From Areca catechu (Eukaryota; Streptophyta; Magnoliopsida; Arecales; Arecaceae), in contig CM038050.1 of assembly GCA_021397845.1 (NCBI GenBank), positions 109,729,891 to 109,793,890 on the forward strand: a stretch of DNA of 64,000 nt. Reading direction: 5' to 3'. Each line of letters starts with the position of its first letter. Position 1 is the first letter of the stretch. The translations under genes and the position numbers were made by a program. The notes under the pieces are model-generated. The model ran no database searches. It was not told the DNA's origin and was given only the letters and a program-made list of their open reading frames with translations. This document shows, one piece after another, positions 33,531 through 45,530 of this stretch.

Positions 33531-33965
33531 AAAACTTAACCTAATCTCTTCAAAATTAAGGAAACATTATCCAGAAAGCCTCCTACATCATACCAAGAAT
33601 TTTGACCATCTCTCCTTGTAAATTTTTATCATTAAAATTCAATTTTGAAACTTTTTGACTCTTCTATAGAGTTCTGGTTCTAGTAAACAAGAGCTACTAA
33701 GCTCAAGTCGAGCCAACTCGAATTCCTGATTAAGTCTTTTATATCTCTGCCCGAGTCGACTCAAGCAAATTAGGGCTTGTCGAGCCGACTCGGATGTCGG
33801 GCAAGAAATTTTTTATTAGAGCTATAGGACTTAATCTAGGATTTTATACCTTAAGTGTTCACTTCTCGCTAGCTTAGAACCCTTGTTCCAACCTAAAAAT
33901 TCCTTCCATCCTTCAAAACCTACCTTTTCTAGCTTAATTTCTTACATTCTTCTTGAGCTCGTGCA
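33531..33965 (+). promoter_or_regulatory. A pol-ORF3 spacer with GAGCCGACTC motifs
   Basis: It holds GTCGAGCCAACTCG, CCGAGTCGACTC and GTCGAGCCGACTCGG at about 33703-33800, then TTTTATACC (about 33841-33849), a TATA-like sequence about 115 bases before the ORF3 ATG at 33966. The motif is the same version as in A's LTR. Inferred control region for ORF3. Confidence 0.5.
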
Positions 33966-35820
33966 ATGGCTCCGAAAAGGGCTGTCGGCAAGAGGTCAAA
34001 ATGAGCCGAACCTTCTACTGAAAAAGAAAGGAGGACCAAGAGATGGCTAGAAGAGCCGACTCGGCCAGTTGAAGTGGAAGAACAAGAAGTGGAACCGATT
34101 GCAACATCTTCTCCTCCAACACAAACTATTTCCTTGACCAACCGACCCATGACAAGTGGAAGACGAATAATCTTCACATTCTTGAAAGAGTGAGGGCTTC
34201 AGATTAGAGATTTAATTAAAGACCAGGGCTGGAGTTTCTTCTATTCTTTAAATGTTCCAACATACCCCAGTTTGGTAAGTTTTTATGAAAATTTAAGATT
34301 GGAAGAGCACCATGTTGAGTCTACTGTTAAGGGAAAGAGAATAATAGTGACAGAGGAAAGATTAAGTAGCATGCTTGAAATGCCAAATGAAGGGTTAAAG
34401 CATCTAATTCTGAAAGATAAACAGAAAACCCTTAGGACAATCTTGAATAGGGCTGATGTGATTGGAATCGGTAATGTAATGGCTAATACCCTGTCCCTTG
34501 AAATGAGATTACTGCACAACTTTATAAGTAGGATCTTTCTTCCAAGAACTGGTAGGTTTGATTAGGTAAGTGAGAGAGATCTCAGCTTTATGGGATATAT
34601 CAATTTACCTCACATTATGCTACTCCAAATGAAAGAACAGTCAGAAAAGTGAAGGCTTGTTTGCTATATGGAATGGTTCTTACTTTATTTTTCCAGACCT
34701 CCAGAGTGAACTTAGATGGTGAGGATGGTAGACCACTTCATCAAACTGATACCTACTCCAAATCTTTGCAAAGAATGGGATACCAACTAACCGAAGGAGC
34801 CTAGAGGAAGGAAGGATCATATCAGAGAGCTATTGGATCTTCTAGCAGTGATGAGGATGATGATGATGAGCAGCTACCTGCGGAGATTATCATTGCTGCT
34901 ACTACTGAGCCTACTATTCATGATGTTGTGGAGTCAGAGCATAGAGAGTATGGGAGTCCCAGGATCTCTGCAGCATCTTTACCAGCACCAGCATCTCCAC
35001 CAGCACCAGCACCTGCATCTCCACTGGCTCCACTACCTGCACCTTAAGTGACTACATCTACTGAGGGATCATCTGCTGACACTTCAGGAGCTTCATTGTC
35101 TTAGGGCTACATTGCAGATCAAATGAGACTACTTACTCAGACCCTGACCAGTACTTTTGGTTCAATGTTTGGCGACCTTCGTCAAATAATTGAAACCAAA
35201 CTTGTGGACATATATGGTGAGATTAGACATCTTCATTCCAGGGTGGATAGTGTTCAGTCTACAGGACCTGCACCATAGGTGGATCTACAGTCAGTCACAA
35301 ATTCTTTCAAGGTAGCTTCTGAAGACATTATAAAATTTGTTGACCATAGTATTGAAGAATTCAGAACTGAGTTAAAAGAAATGAGTTACAGAATGGGTTC
35401 TATGAAACAAGCAAAGAAAGTTGAAGATGATTACACCAAAGGGGTAGGAATTCTCAGAGCTGAATTTGAAAGATTGAGAGGGTCAGCAGAGGTTTTTGCC
35501 AAAGTCCAAGAGAGTGAGCTAGTTACACTTAATACAGGAATCAAGAAGATGGAAGAAGAGCTCAATTCAGTCTGGGTGACCCTTTGTCAACTATCCACCA
35601 CTATTATAGCAGCCTACTCTTCTACTCTCAGACAGCAGATATCTTATCCTAGTCAGCAAGCACCTCATCCTAGAAGCCTGCACCACACTTTAGACAACCT
35701 CTACCTCAGTCTACTTAGCCACCACCTTTTGTTGATCTTATCTCTTCCATACCACCATCTGGACCATCCACTAACATTAAGGATGAACCTATTGTAGATT
35801 TGCCTAGTGATAGTGACTAG
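33966..35820 (+). pseudogene. A ORF3, broken
   Basis: The ATG at 33966 opens MAPKRAVGKRSK, a basic start like that of B. The conserved domain includes DQGWSFFYSLNVPTYPSL, VSFYENLRLEEH, VTEERLSSMLEMP and ANTLSLEMRLLHNFISRI (about 34220-34560). It is followed by DDDDEQ-like acidic and Pro/Ala-rich sequence (34850-35045), a serine-rich part and a coiled-coil region (35280-35600: EEFRTELKEMSYRMG, ILRAEFERLRG), ending in an acidic PIVDLPSDSD. Stops near 34003, 34190, 34563, 34650, 34801 and 35045 and frame changes break it. The same architecture as in B (basic head, domain, acidic/Pro linker, coiled coil, acidic end) supports one protein family. Confidence 0.8.
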
Positions 35821-36623
35821 GCTGATGTTTGTATTTGTGCTTTCAAACTTTTGTAACCTGTATTAAAAATCCTTGAATGCAATGAAATCATATATTTTTT
35901 ATGTTTGCAATGAGACTTGTGGAATGAATAGTATTGTTTATGTGATCTGTGCATGCAACTCAAGATAAATTTAAATTAGGATACCAAAATATTTTTGAGA
36001 AAGTCAAATTATCTCAAACAATCTTATCAATCTTCTAATTCTATTTTAAAAACCATGCTTTGTGTACTTAATAAAGGGAGAGAATGACTTTAATTGAATA
36101 CCTTTTTGATTAATGACAAAAAGGGGGAGAATGGTGTGTATGAATGTGCATGGAAAATATACAAGTAAGGGGAAGAATGATATAAATATTGAAAAATTGG
36201 AAACTTGCTTATATTTGCTCTGATAGATTTGCTCTGATTACTCTAATATTCTGATATAATTTGAATGGCTCTAATATATTGTCAATGGCTATCCATTATT
36301 AGCACTGAACAAGCTCTAATATGGTATAGCTCTGATACATATTGAAAGATATACAAGCTCTGATATATATTGAAAGCTCTGATACATTGTCCATATACAA
36401 GCTTTGATATATATTAAACTTAATCCCAAAAGCTCTGATACATATTGATCTTATCTCAAAAGCTCTGATACATTGTCTATATGCAAGCTTTAATACATTG
36501 ATTTCAGATACATTCTTAGCATATAGTTCATACATGTTAATATTTACTTCTAAATATATTTATATATGTAATTGTAAAGCTTTTCCATGCCCGGTGTTTT
36601 GTCATCATCAAAAAGAGGGAGAT
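35821..36623 (+). other. A 3' noncoding tail with multiple polypurine tracts
   Basis: No ORF. Purine tracts: AAAGGGAGAGAA (about 36073), AAAAAGGGGGAGAA (about 36118), AAGGGGAAGAA (about 36167) and the LTR-adjacent AAAAAGAGGGAGAT (36610-36623). Between the third and fourth lies the GCTCTGATAC repeat cluster. Confidence 0.75.
36217..36496 (+). repeat. GCTCTGATAC repeat cluster, complementary to the primer site
   Basis: Exact GCTCTGATAC at 36329, 36376, 36432 and 36462, with one-base or two-base variants at 36217, 36231, 36268, 36313, 36357, 36401 and 36487, often followed by ATATTG or ATTG. The ten bases equal those of the initiator tRNA-Met 3' end preceding its CA, and are the reverse complement of GTATCAGAG(C) in the primer site at 4939-4947. 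Confidence 0.85.
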
Positions 36624-38303
36624 TGTTGATCACTTGAGTGATTTTGATGATAACAAAATATTGGAGCATGCACTTATATTACTAACTACTTTTCAAGTGC
36701 TTTACAAGTTTTTATAGGAAGATTTCATTGCTAAATTACAACGCCTACAATTTTATTATGTGTCATGAGTTGTGTTGTAAATGTATCATGTAAAGAAGAT
36801 CCAAAAAAAAAATTAAAGTAATATTCTTGAAAATGGGTTACTTGTAAGTGTTTTCAAGCTTAAATCCCTTAGAATCAATTTTTAGTTGAGTTGGGAAGAA
36901 TCTTGAATGATAAAATTTTATTGGATGATCTGGAGAAGAAATGAAAGTGTTATTGAAAAACTCATCCGAGATGACTCAAGTAAAAGGAGCCGACTCTAGT
37001 TCATGGCATGAAGGATTCTGGCATGTAGAGATCCGAGCCAACTCATCCAATGCAACATTTCTTGAATTAGACAGGTGAGCCGACCCGAAGGAAGTTCGAG
37101 CTGACTCATCCATTCAGTCAGGCATCCCAGTTGACCCTTTAGAGATCCGAGCCGACTCCTCCAGAGTTCATAAAAAATTAGTTATGAGAGAACAACCAAG
37201 CGAGCCGACTTCAATGAGAAGAACTGACTCTTCCAGAGTATAGTTTTGAAGACATGTGAATCCGAGCTGACTCGAATTAAGGTGAGCCGACTCATCTAGA
37301 GTAAGGAATCAAGAACATTGGGAAACCGAGCCGACCCGAATGAGGCGAGGTGACTGGACCCGAACTTCTCTAAGAATCCGAGCCGACTCGTGGTATCTGA
37401 GCTAACTCAAAGGTCGATTCCAGGTAGGTAACGACCAGTTCCAAAACTTCAATTTTGAATTTAAAAAGGCTCCAACGATCAAATGTCACATCCTAATGGT
37501 CTATAATGACTATATCCATGTAAGAAGAGTACAAGACTCTGCAAATGAGGGATTGGGATAACTTTTGAAGAAGCTAATGCTTAGTTGAACATTAAATGAG
37601 CTTGTGAGTAAGAGAGTACTAGATAGCATTCAAGTCAGTCTTCAAGACTTCACCAACTCCAATCAGAAGCTTGAAGCATACATTTAAGAAGTTGAAGAAG
37701 CCACTGAAGAGCATTAAAGTGCAATTAAGAAGGCTTCTCTCGAGCTGCATTGGCAACCATCAGACAACATTTATTTGTTATTTTGTTGCTTATTTTCTTT
37801 AACTCTTTTGTGTATTGTTGGGTAATTGGTGAGCCCAGTTTAAAAACCAAGTAGGTTCTTGGTTAGCCTGTTCAAAACCAAGTGTAGGTTCTTGGTTAGC
37901 CTGTTCAAAACCAAGTGTAGGTTTCTCATGATCCTAGTCAAAACCAAGTTGGGTTCTTGGTGATCCTGTGTAAAAACAAGTGTTGGGTTTTTGGTGAGCC
38001 CGGTTGAAAAACCAAGTTAGGTTTAGATTATGAGCCTGGTAAAACAATCTGATTGTTTTCCTGTGGTGAATATAGTTGAAATCTCAAGTGGTATCTTCTG
38101 TAGTGGACGTAGGAGCGAGGGTGCTTCGAACCACTATAAATTTGCTAGTTTGCATTGTGTTTTTTCTATTTACATTTGCTTCCGCTCTTAATTATCTAAA
38201 ACACAGCACCTCCACATAAAAGTAGATTCAAAATAGCACATATCTATTTAATTTTTTTAAATTTCCAATTCACCCTCTTCTTGGGAAAGCCACCTGGGCA
38301 ACA
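36624..38303 (+). repeat. A 3' LTR
   Basis: It starts TGTTGATCACTTGAG and ends ACCTGGGCAACA; 1680 bp, aligned with 3273-4934 with clear divergence. GAGCCGACTC motifs occupy about 36966-37400. The TATA box of the 5' copy is disrupted here. Confidence 0.92.
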
Positions 38304-38339
38304 TATACTAATATCCTTTTAAATTTTTTAAAATATTTT
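38304..38339. other. Short AT-rich remnant between A and D
   Basis: Thirty-six bases beginning with the A target duplicate TATAC. They should be the continuation of the A target but I cannot match them to X. Confidence 0.4.
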
Positions 38340-40020
38340 TGTATAGATCAATTACATTTGGACAAGTCCTAAAGGCCCGGGAACTCTTTTGGATCTTAAA
38401 AGAACCTAAATTGAGTTGAAATAGTTATTAAAAGATAAAATGAAGAAGTCGAGTTGACTCACATAAGTGAGGAGTTGACTCTGACACATTTTGGAGCGAG
38501 CACACAACCTTGACATGTAGATGAGTCAACTCCTTAGACAGGTGAGTCGGCTCTCTTAGAAGAACAGAGAAAGTATTTTCTATTTTGGACCAGATGAGTT
38601 GATTCTTATGGTAGATGAGTCAATTCTCTTAAAAAATAGAAAGCTGAATTTACATACCATATAGATGAGTTGACTCCTTGGTGTTGGAGCAATTCCTTTG
38701 AGTGTGGAGACCTGGAGAGTAGCAAGGAAGTCTTCTCTCTTGGGGTGCTAGGTTTCCAACTCCTTTAGGACTCCAAAATTCTTGTTATATAGTATGCCTA
38801 GTTATACAAAGACTTTCCTATTGCAAATAGAAAACATGAAACCCTAGCTCAAAATAACTTTTGATCCTAAACTCACTTGGAAAGCACTCACCCAAGCTCA
38901 TGTATACCCATATCTTGCTTGTTCTTACTTCCTTGGACTTCAATAGTGGCTTAGCACCTCATGGCCCCTATCCCTCGACCTTAAGCATATGGAGGGCTAC
39001 ACACCTCCACTCTATGACCTAGCCAGCCCTAGCCTTATAGAGTCAACTCCTTGAACTCTCACCTAGTCTCCCAAGGCTTGGGAGTACCATACCTAAGCCT
39101 ACAATTGTATAGGTGAGTCGGTTCTCTTAGTGGATACAGAAAGATATTTTTTTGAACAGATAGATGAGTTGACTCCTTGGATAGGCGAGTTGGCTCTTTC
39201 AGATTCTTCAAGACATGCAAGTGCATCAACTCTTGGCCTAGATGAGCCAACTCATGGGCCTCTGATAGATTCAAATGGCTAGTTCTGCAGCTATCTTATT
39301 TTGCCTAGATTCCTTTTCAATGGTTATTTTTTACCTCCAATGGTCATAAACAATCAAAATGGACATCCAAAGTGGTGAAAACCTAAGGAAATCTCTATAA
39401 AATAAAAAGATAAGTTTAGAATGAAATATTTTTTTTGGAAAGAAATAATTATGTATTCATTACTATTCAAGAGAGTTCAACAACTTCCAGACCTACTCCT
39501 CTTGAGATTTAAGAGGGCATTCAAAGAGTGATTAAAGAGCATTTATTGTAAGCATTCAGGTGATCTTCGGACAAGCTTCATCAATAACTAACTTGCTCTT
39601 TCAAGGAGCTTTACTTTTGTGTTGCATACTTTGTTTTTGTTTTCATGTTTCCAATGTTAGTGAGACCAAAACTTGGGTCATTTGTTGGGTTATTTTGTAG
39701 GTTGTAAAGGTTTTGATTGCTATTTTGGTAAAGCTAATTAGATTGTTTGTGAGCCCAATTAAAACAAACATGTTATATTATGAAAGAATATGATAAAAAT
39801 TTCCAAGAGAGACTTAGAGAGTAGATGTAGGTTCCTAGAGTGAACCAAACCACTATAAATTCTTTTGTATTTTTATATGTGCTTCTCTCGTTCTCACTCT
39901 TGCATTTAATTTGTCTCTTTTTATACTTATATCACTCACTATTTGCAAAAGTACATATACATGTTTTAAATCTTGAAAATCTAATTCATCTCTACTCTTG
40001 GATTTTCTAGCTAGGCAACA
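38340..40020 (+). repeat. D 5' LTR
   Basis: It ends CTAGCTAGGCAACA before the primer site. It contains degenerate GATGAGTTGACTC motifs (38448-38680 and 39110-39250), interrupted by about 360 bases of different character (38682-39039). The right end is certain; the left end is inferred. Confidence 0.65.
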
Positions 40021-40022
40021 AG

Positions 40023-40034
40023 TGATATCAGAGT
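40023..40034 (+). other. D primer-binding site (initiator tRNA-Met)
   Basis: TGATATCAGAGT, two differences from TGGTATCAGAGC, two bases after the LTR end. Confidence 0.8.
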
Positions 40035-40081
40035 CCTAGTTCTTGGTTAGAATTTGATCTCATGATCAAAAGAAAAAGATT

Positions 40082-41683
40082 ATGGCAACTCATTTGAGTT
40101 CACTTGTCGAAGGGCAATCTACCAATAGGTCATCACTTTTCAATGGAGCCAACTATTCCTATTAGAAGGCTTGCATACGTGTATATATATATGCAAGCCT
40201 TTGCTTACCAACTATGGAAAGTTATAATCAAAGGCCCACACACACTCACAATCAAAGTAAATAGCTTTGATGTTTTCAAACATGAAAAGGATTGGGAAAA
40301 GCATGACATGAAATTAATAGAATTAAATGCTAAAGCAATGAATGCCTTATATATACTCTAGATTCCAACGAGTTTAATTGAACTTTCACTTGTAATTCTA
40401 TAAAAAAAAATTAGGATAGACGTGAGGTGACTCATGAAGGCACAAACCAAGTCAAGGAATCTAAGATAAATATGCTTGTGCATAATTATGAGTTGTTCAA
40501 AATGAAACTTACTGAAACTATTACTGAAATGTTCACATATTTTACTGATATTATTAATGATTTAAAAAGTCTTGATAGATCATACTCTAACAGTGATTTG
40601 GTAAGGAAAATTTTCAGATCTTTGCTTAAAACATGGGAAGCCAAAGTCATTGCTATCGAAGAAGCTAAGAACTTGATAACTTGCCACTAGAGGAGCTGCT
40701 TGGATCACTAATGACATATGAACTGGCCATGAAGTAGCACAATGAAGAGGAGGGTAGAAAGAAGAAGATAATAGTTCTCAAATCAATGGCAAATGATGAA
40801 GATGAAGATTCATCTTCTAAAGAAGAATTAGGATATGAAGATATGGACCTAGTCATCAAAAAATTCAAAAAATTTATGAAAAAAAGAAAACCAAGATTCA
40901 ATAGAAGGAACCTAACCAAGGGAGAACCAAAGCAAAAAAAATAGAAAAAAAGAAATAAAAGGATCAACCTCGTTGCTATGAGTGTAAGAAGCTAGGACAC
41001 TTCAAAGCTTACTACCCTACATTAAAGAAGTCTTTCAAAGATGTAAAAACAAAGCCATGGTTGCCACTTTGAGTGATAGTAAAGATTCAAGCTCCAATGA
41101 AGAAGAGAAAAAGATAGCTAACTTATGCCTGATATTTCTAAAGAATGAGGCAATTTTTGAACCCAACCTAGATTTTGCATTTGATGAGCCACAAAGTGTA
41201 TTTTATAACTTGCTTTGTAAATTTAAAAAACTTGGTTTGAAAAATAAGAACTTGAAGCAAGTAAATGATTCCTTAATCAAAGAAAAGGATGAAGTATTGC
41301 AAAGCAACAAACTTTTGAAACAAGAAAATGAATATTTGCAAAAAGAAGTTAGTAGATTAAAACATTTGGTTGACAAGCTAACATATAGTTCTAGCAAACT
41401 TAAAGTAATTTTGAATAACCGAAGATGAGTTTTAACAAAGCTAGAATTGGCTTCAATCCTACCACCTAACAAAAGTTTTTGAAAACCTTTTTTATGGCTT
41501 CATCATCTCAAAATACAAATATTATGTGTTATTGCTGTGGAAGAGTATGACACAAAGCTTATTCTTGTAATTTTAGAAAAAACTAATGATAAAGCAGTAA
41601 AGAAAGTTTAGGTTCCTAAAGAACCCATAGTTGCTAACCCCAAAGGATTTAAGAAATCTTGGGTACTTAAGAAAGTTACTTGA
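40082..41683 (+). pseudogene. D gag, broken
   Basis: ATG at 40082 opens MATHLSSLVEGQSTNRSSLF with the FNGANYSY block of the gag start; LWKVIIKGP and LNAKAMNALY follow, then YELFKMKLTETITEMFTYF (about 40486), a first knuckle CYECKKLGHFKAYY with its last Cys lost (about 40975), a long coiled coil (41220-41420), and a second knuckle with CYCCGRV and a stop inside (about 41525). It ends KKVT then TGA (41681-41683), with TATTTTGCA following, as in A. Stops are frequent. Same family as A and B gag. Confidence 0.82.
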
Positions 41684-44600
41684 CTATTTTGCAAAAGCAT
41701 CTTACAACCAATGGATCTATAAGGAGATGGTACCTAGACAGTGGCTATTCAAGATATATGATGGGTGACAAGGAACAATTTTTCACCCTTGAGATGAAGG
41801 AAGGAGGGTAATGATCTTTGTCGATGATGGTAAAGAAAAAATAATAGGTGTCGATAAAATCAAGGTTACTTCTATTTTTATTAATAATGTCTTATTTTAT
41901 AGCTTAAAACATAACTTACTTAGTATTAGCTAACTTTATGATAAAGGTTTCAAAGTTATATTTAAATCATCCATGTGCATAGTCTCTAGTTCCTTTAATG
42001 CAAGCATTAAATTTATTGGATATAGGCTTGGTAACATCTACATGGTAGATCTTAATAATTTAGCTATGAAGAGTGGCACGTGTCTTGTAGCAATGAATAC
42101 TAGAATAAAAGAAACTAAATGGTTGTGGCATCATAGACTAGGTCATACTAGCATGAATACTATTTTAAAAGTAATTTCAAAAGATCTTATTTGTGATGTA
42201 TTCCAACTTGGAAAATAAACTAGGGGATCGTTCAAAATCAAAAATATAGTTTCAACTTCAAGGCCTTTGGATTTAATATACTAGACTTATTTGGACCTAC
42301 TCGGACCATAAATCTAGGGGGAAAAAATATGGACTTATAATAGTAGATGATTTCTCTAGCTTTACTTGGATTTTATTTTTTGCTCATAAAGATGAAGCAT
42401 TTACTATATTTTTGAAGTTTTTATCGAAAAGTGTTCAATGAAAAGAATTTATCCATTATTTCAATTTGAAGTGACCATAGAATTGAATTTAAGAATCAAG
42501 ATTTTAAAAATTTTTGTAATAAAAATGTGATTGAATATAATTTTTCTATCCCAAGAATACCACAACAAAATAGTTTTGTTGAAAGAAAAAAAATCTTGGA
42601 AGAAATAGCCCAAATAATGTTATGTGAAGGCATCTTCTTAAATATTTTTGGACTAAAACTATTAATAATATTTACTATATTTTGAATAGAGTTTTGATCC
42701 ATCTAATTTTAAAGAAAACTCTTTATGAACTTTGGAAAGGTAGAAAACCCATTAATAGCTACTTTCATGTTTTTGGATATAGTTGTTTTGTTTTAAATAA
42801 TGGAAAATATAATTTGAAAAAAATAATGCCAAGTGGATGAGGGTATTTTTTTAGGATACTTCATATCCAGCAAGGTACATAAAGTCTTCAACAAATAGAT
42901 CTTGGTTATTAAAGAATCAATTCATATAATTTTTTATAAGACTAACCATCCTCCCTCAAGAAAAGAGGATGTTATTGATGAAGATGCAAGTATCTTAAAC
43001 AAAGAAATGAAAAAGCTCAATCTAAAGGATAAACCAAATCAAGAAGGAGATGATGTAAGCATCAATGAAGAACATGGTGATTTGTCCAAAGAGTGGAGGT
43101 ATGCACATCATCATCCTAAAAATCTCTTATTTGGTGATCCTTTACAAAGGATACAAACTAGAGCTTCATTTAGAGATACACTTGATTATCTATCCTATGT
43201 CTTACAAATTGAACACAATTTCATAGAGGAAGCTGAAAATGATCTAAATTGGATACAAGCTATGCAAGAGGAGTTGAATCAATATGAAAGAAACAATATT
43301 TGGACTTTGGTGAATAGACTGAATGAATATCCTATTATAGGTACTAAATGAATATTTAGAAATAAACTGGATGAAAAAAATAATATAGCAAAAAATAAAT
43401 CAAAACTACTAGCTAAGGGATATAATCAAGAAGGAAAATATTTTAATAAAACATATACTCCAGGGGCCAGACAAGAAATAGTTAGATTACTACTTGCATC
43501 TAGTTGATGTATGAATTTCAAACTATTTCAAATGGATATGAAAAGTACTTTCTTAAATAGTTATATTTTAGAAGAAGTTTATATAGAATAACTACTAGTT
43601 TTGAAAGCCATGCTTTTCCAAATCATATATATTATCAAACTTAATAAACATTGTATGTATTGAAATAAGCACCTAGAGCTTAGTATGAAAGTTGAGCAAA
43701 TTTCTTCCTGAAAATGATTTTATTAGAGGTAGTGTTGATACAACTTCATTTTTAAGAAGAAGAGAAGATGATCTCTTACTAGTGCAAATATATGTGAATT
43801 ATAATATTTTCAATGCTATTAATAAGGATCTTTTTCAAAACTTTGTTGAGCTAATGCAGGAAGAATTTGAAATGAGCATGATTGGGAAGCTAATTTTTTT
43901 CCTTGGGCTTCAAATCAAATAAACAAAGAAAGGAATATTTATCAACCAAATTAAATATATCAAGAAGATACTCAAAAAGTTTGGTATGGAGAATATAAAA
44001 AAAATTAGTACACCTGAAGCCCTACATGCAGACTTGACAAAGATGAAAATGGCAATAGTATAGCTCAAAAACTCTATCAAGATAAGATCGGATCTTTACA
44101 ATACCCTAACTATTAGTAGGCCTAATACATTGTTTGGTGTATGCATATATGTTAGACTTCAATCAAATCTAGAAGAATCCCATTTGCTTGTAGTTAACAA
44201 AATAATCATATACTTAAAAGAAACTCAACTTAGGTTTATGGTATTCTAAACACTCTACTATTGATTTAATTGGTTACTCTAATACTAATTTTGGTGGATA
44301 CAAATTTGATAGAAAAAGTACTAGTAGAATATGCTACTTTTTAGGGTTAAACTTAATCTTTTGGCATAGTACGAAATAAAACTCTGTAGCACTATCCATA
44401 ACTGAAGCTAAATATGTTGTTACAAGGAGTTGTTATGTTCAAATGCTTTGGATTAAGTAATAACTTAAAAATTTTAGTATAAAATAAAATAAAATTCCTA
44501 TCAGATGTAATAATACAAGTGCTATAAATTTAACAAAGAATCTAATTCAGCACTCAAAAATCAAACACATAGAAATCTAACACCATTTTATTAGAGGTCA

Positions 44601-44731
44601 TGTTAAAAATAATGAATTATGCTTGAATTCATCTTTAATGATAAGCATTTAGTAGACATATTTATCAAACCCCTTAGTAAAGATAGATTTTTAATGATTA
44701 GAGGTGATTGGGTATGCGTGATCCTATTTAG
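41684..44731 (+). pseudogene. D pol, heavily decayed
   Basis: Protease YLDSGYSRYMMGDKEQF near 41730; GAG-pre-integrase LGNIYMVDLNNLAMKSG (about 42028) and WLWHHRLGHTSMN (about 42120); integrase core remnants 42250-42600 with the second acidic region reading SDHRIEF. RT spans about 43060-44150. Its active site YVDD has become YVNY (43791-43802), so both catalytic Asp are lost. RNase H remnants reach 44731, ending in DPI then TAG. Stops and frameshifts occur every few dozen codons. Inactive. Confidence 0.82.
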
Positions 44732-44959
44732 TTTGATAAACATCAAAATTCCTTTTGATTGGCTTAAGTTCTTTAATTTTTCCTATTTCTCATGCTCAAA
44801 TTCGTTCAATTCTAGAAAGTAGAGTTTCCTAGAATGCCTAAATTCTTCTCCGACCAAATTCCCTTCATTTCTTAAATTTTGTCTGGGGATGAATCTACTC
44901 GTGACTACTAGTTTTCCCCAAGTATAGACTCGTGTGATCAGGATTCAATTTTTTAAAAA
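44732..44959 (+). promoter_or_regulatory. D pol-ORF3 spacer, decayed
   Basis: Noncoding. It carries GATGAATCTACTCGTGAC and AGACTCGTG (about 44887-44938), degenerate versions of the paired GAG..GACTC motif seen in this place in A and B. Confidence 0.35.
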
Positions 44960-45530
44960 AGGTTCAAACCTTTACTATTTCTTGCTTTTTTGCTATTCTT
45001 GTAAGCCATCTCTCCCAAGCCATTGAATCGACCCCTCCTTCACCCTTAGGGCCCCATTTTGCACCATATATCCATAATTCTCGATGAGATTCACATGCTA
45101 TGGAACCTTGGATGGAAACTATTTCAAAAATGAAAAGATCTAGGCTTGATTCCTTGGCTGAGCGGCATTCCAGGAGAAGAAATGATGACAAAAGATGACC
45201 CACAAACCTTCCCTCGCCTCTCCCATGCCTTTCCATGACAAATAGAGCAGTTACAATAGGAAGAAAGGTGAACTTTGATTTCCTTGAAGGTGAACATTTC
45301 TCCATTGGGAGTTAGATACATGGGCAAGGATGGGAGAAGCTATGCTCCCTTGAGGTTTCAACCTATCCTAAGCTGGTAAGAGAGTTCTTTGAGAACCTTT
45401 TGATAGGGACTAGCTCTATTGGATCTATTGTTAAGGGAACCCTCATTGTTCTGAATAAAAGGTAGATAGGTGGCATACTTAAAATTCCCAGGGCTGGATG
45501 TTGTGAGCCCAAGATGAAAAAGAAAGGACT
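44960..45530 (+). pseudogene. D ORF3, 5' part
   Basis: No intact start. The recognisable conserved domain runs from GQGWEKLCSLEVSTYPKL through REFFENLLIGTSSIGSIV to IGGILKIPRAG (about 45317-45500), aligning with DQGWSFFYSLNVPTYPSL of A. Element E inserts at 45531, after GGACT, and the domain resumes beyond it at 52642. Stops are present. The matching halves either side of E confirm the insertion. Confidence 0.75.

Larger units (their letters stand above)
3273..38303 (+). mobile_element. Element A: SIRE-type Copia retrotransposon, interrupted by B and C
   Basis: Two long LTRs (3273-4934 and 36624-38303) in direct orientation bound a body with primer site, gag, protease remnant, integrase, RT, RNase H, ORF3 and polypurine tract. 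LTR ends are TGTTAATC/TGTTGATC and CAATA/CAACA. The flanking five bases are TATAT on the left (3268-3272) and TATAC on the right (38304-38308), a slightly decayed target duplication. The B array (7001-30771) sits inside, and about 75 codons of A between protease and integrase are missing at that point. Stops in gag, pol and ORF3 show it is inactive. Order of genes and the very large LTR and ORF3 fit SIRE/Maximus. Confidence 0.9.

Noticed and set aside
36217..36496. tRNA gene fragments
   Set aside because: Only the 10-base 3' end sequence recurs; no arms, anticodon or promoter boxes of a tRNA gene nearby.
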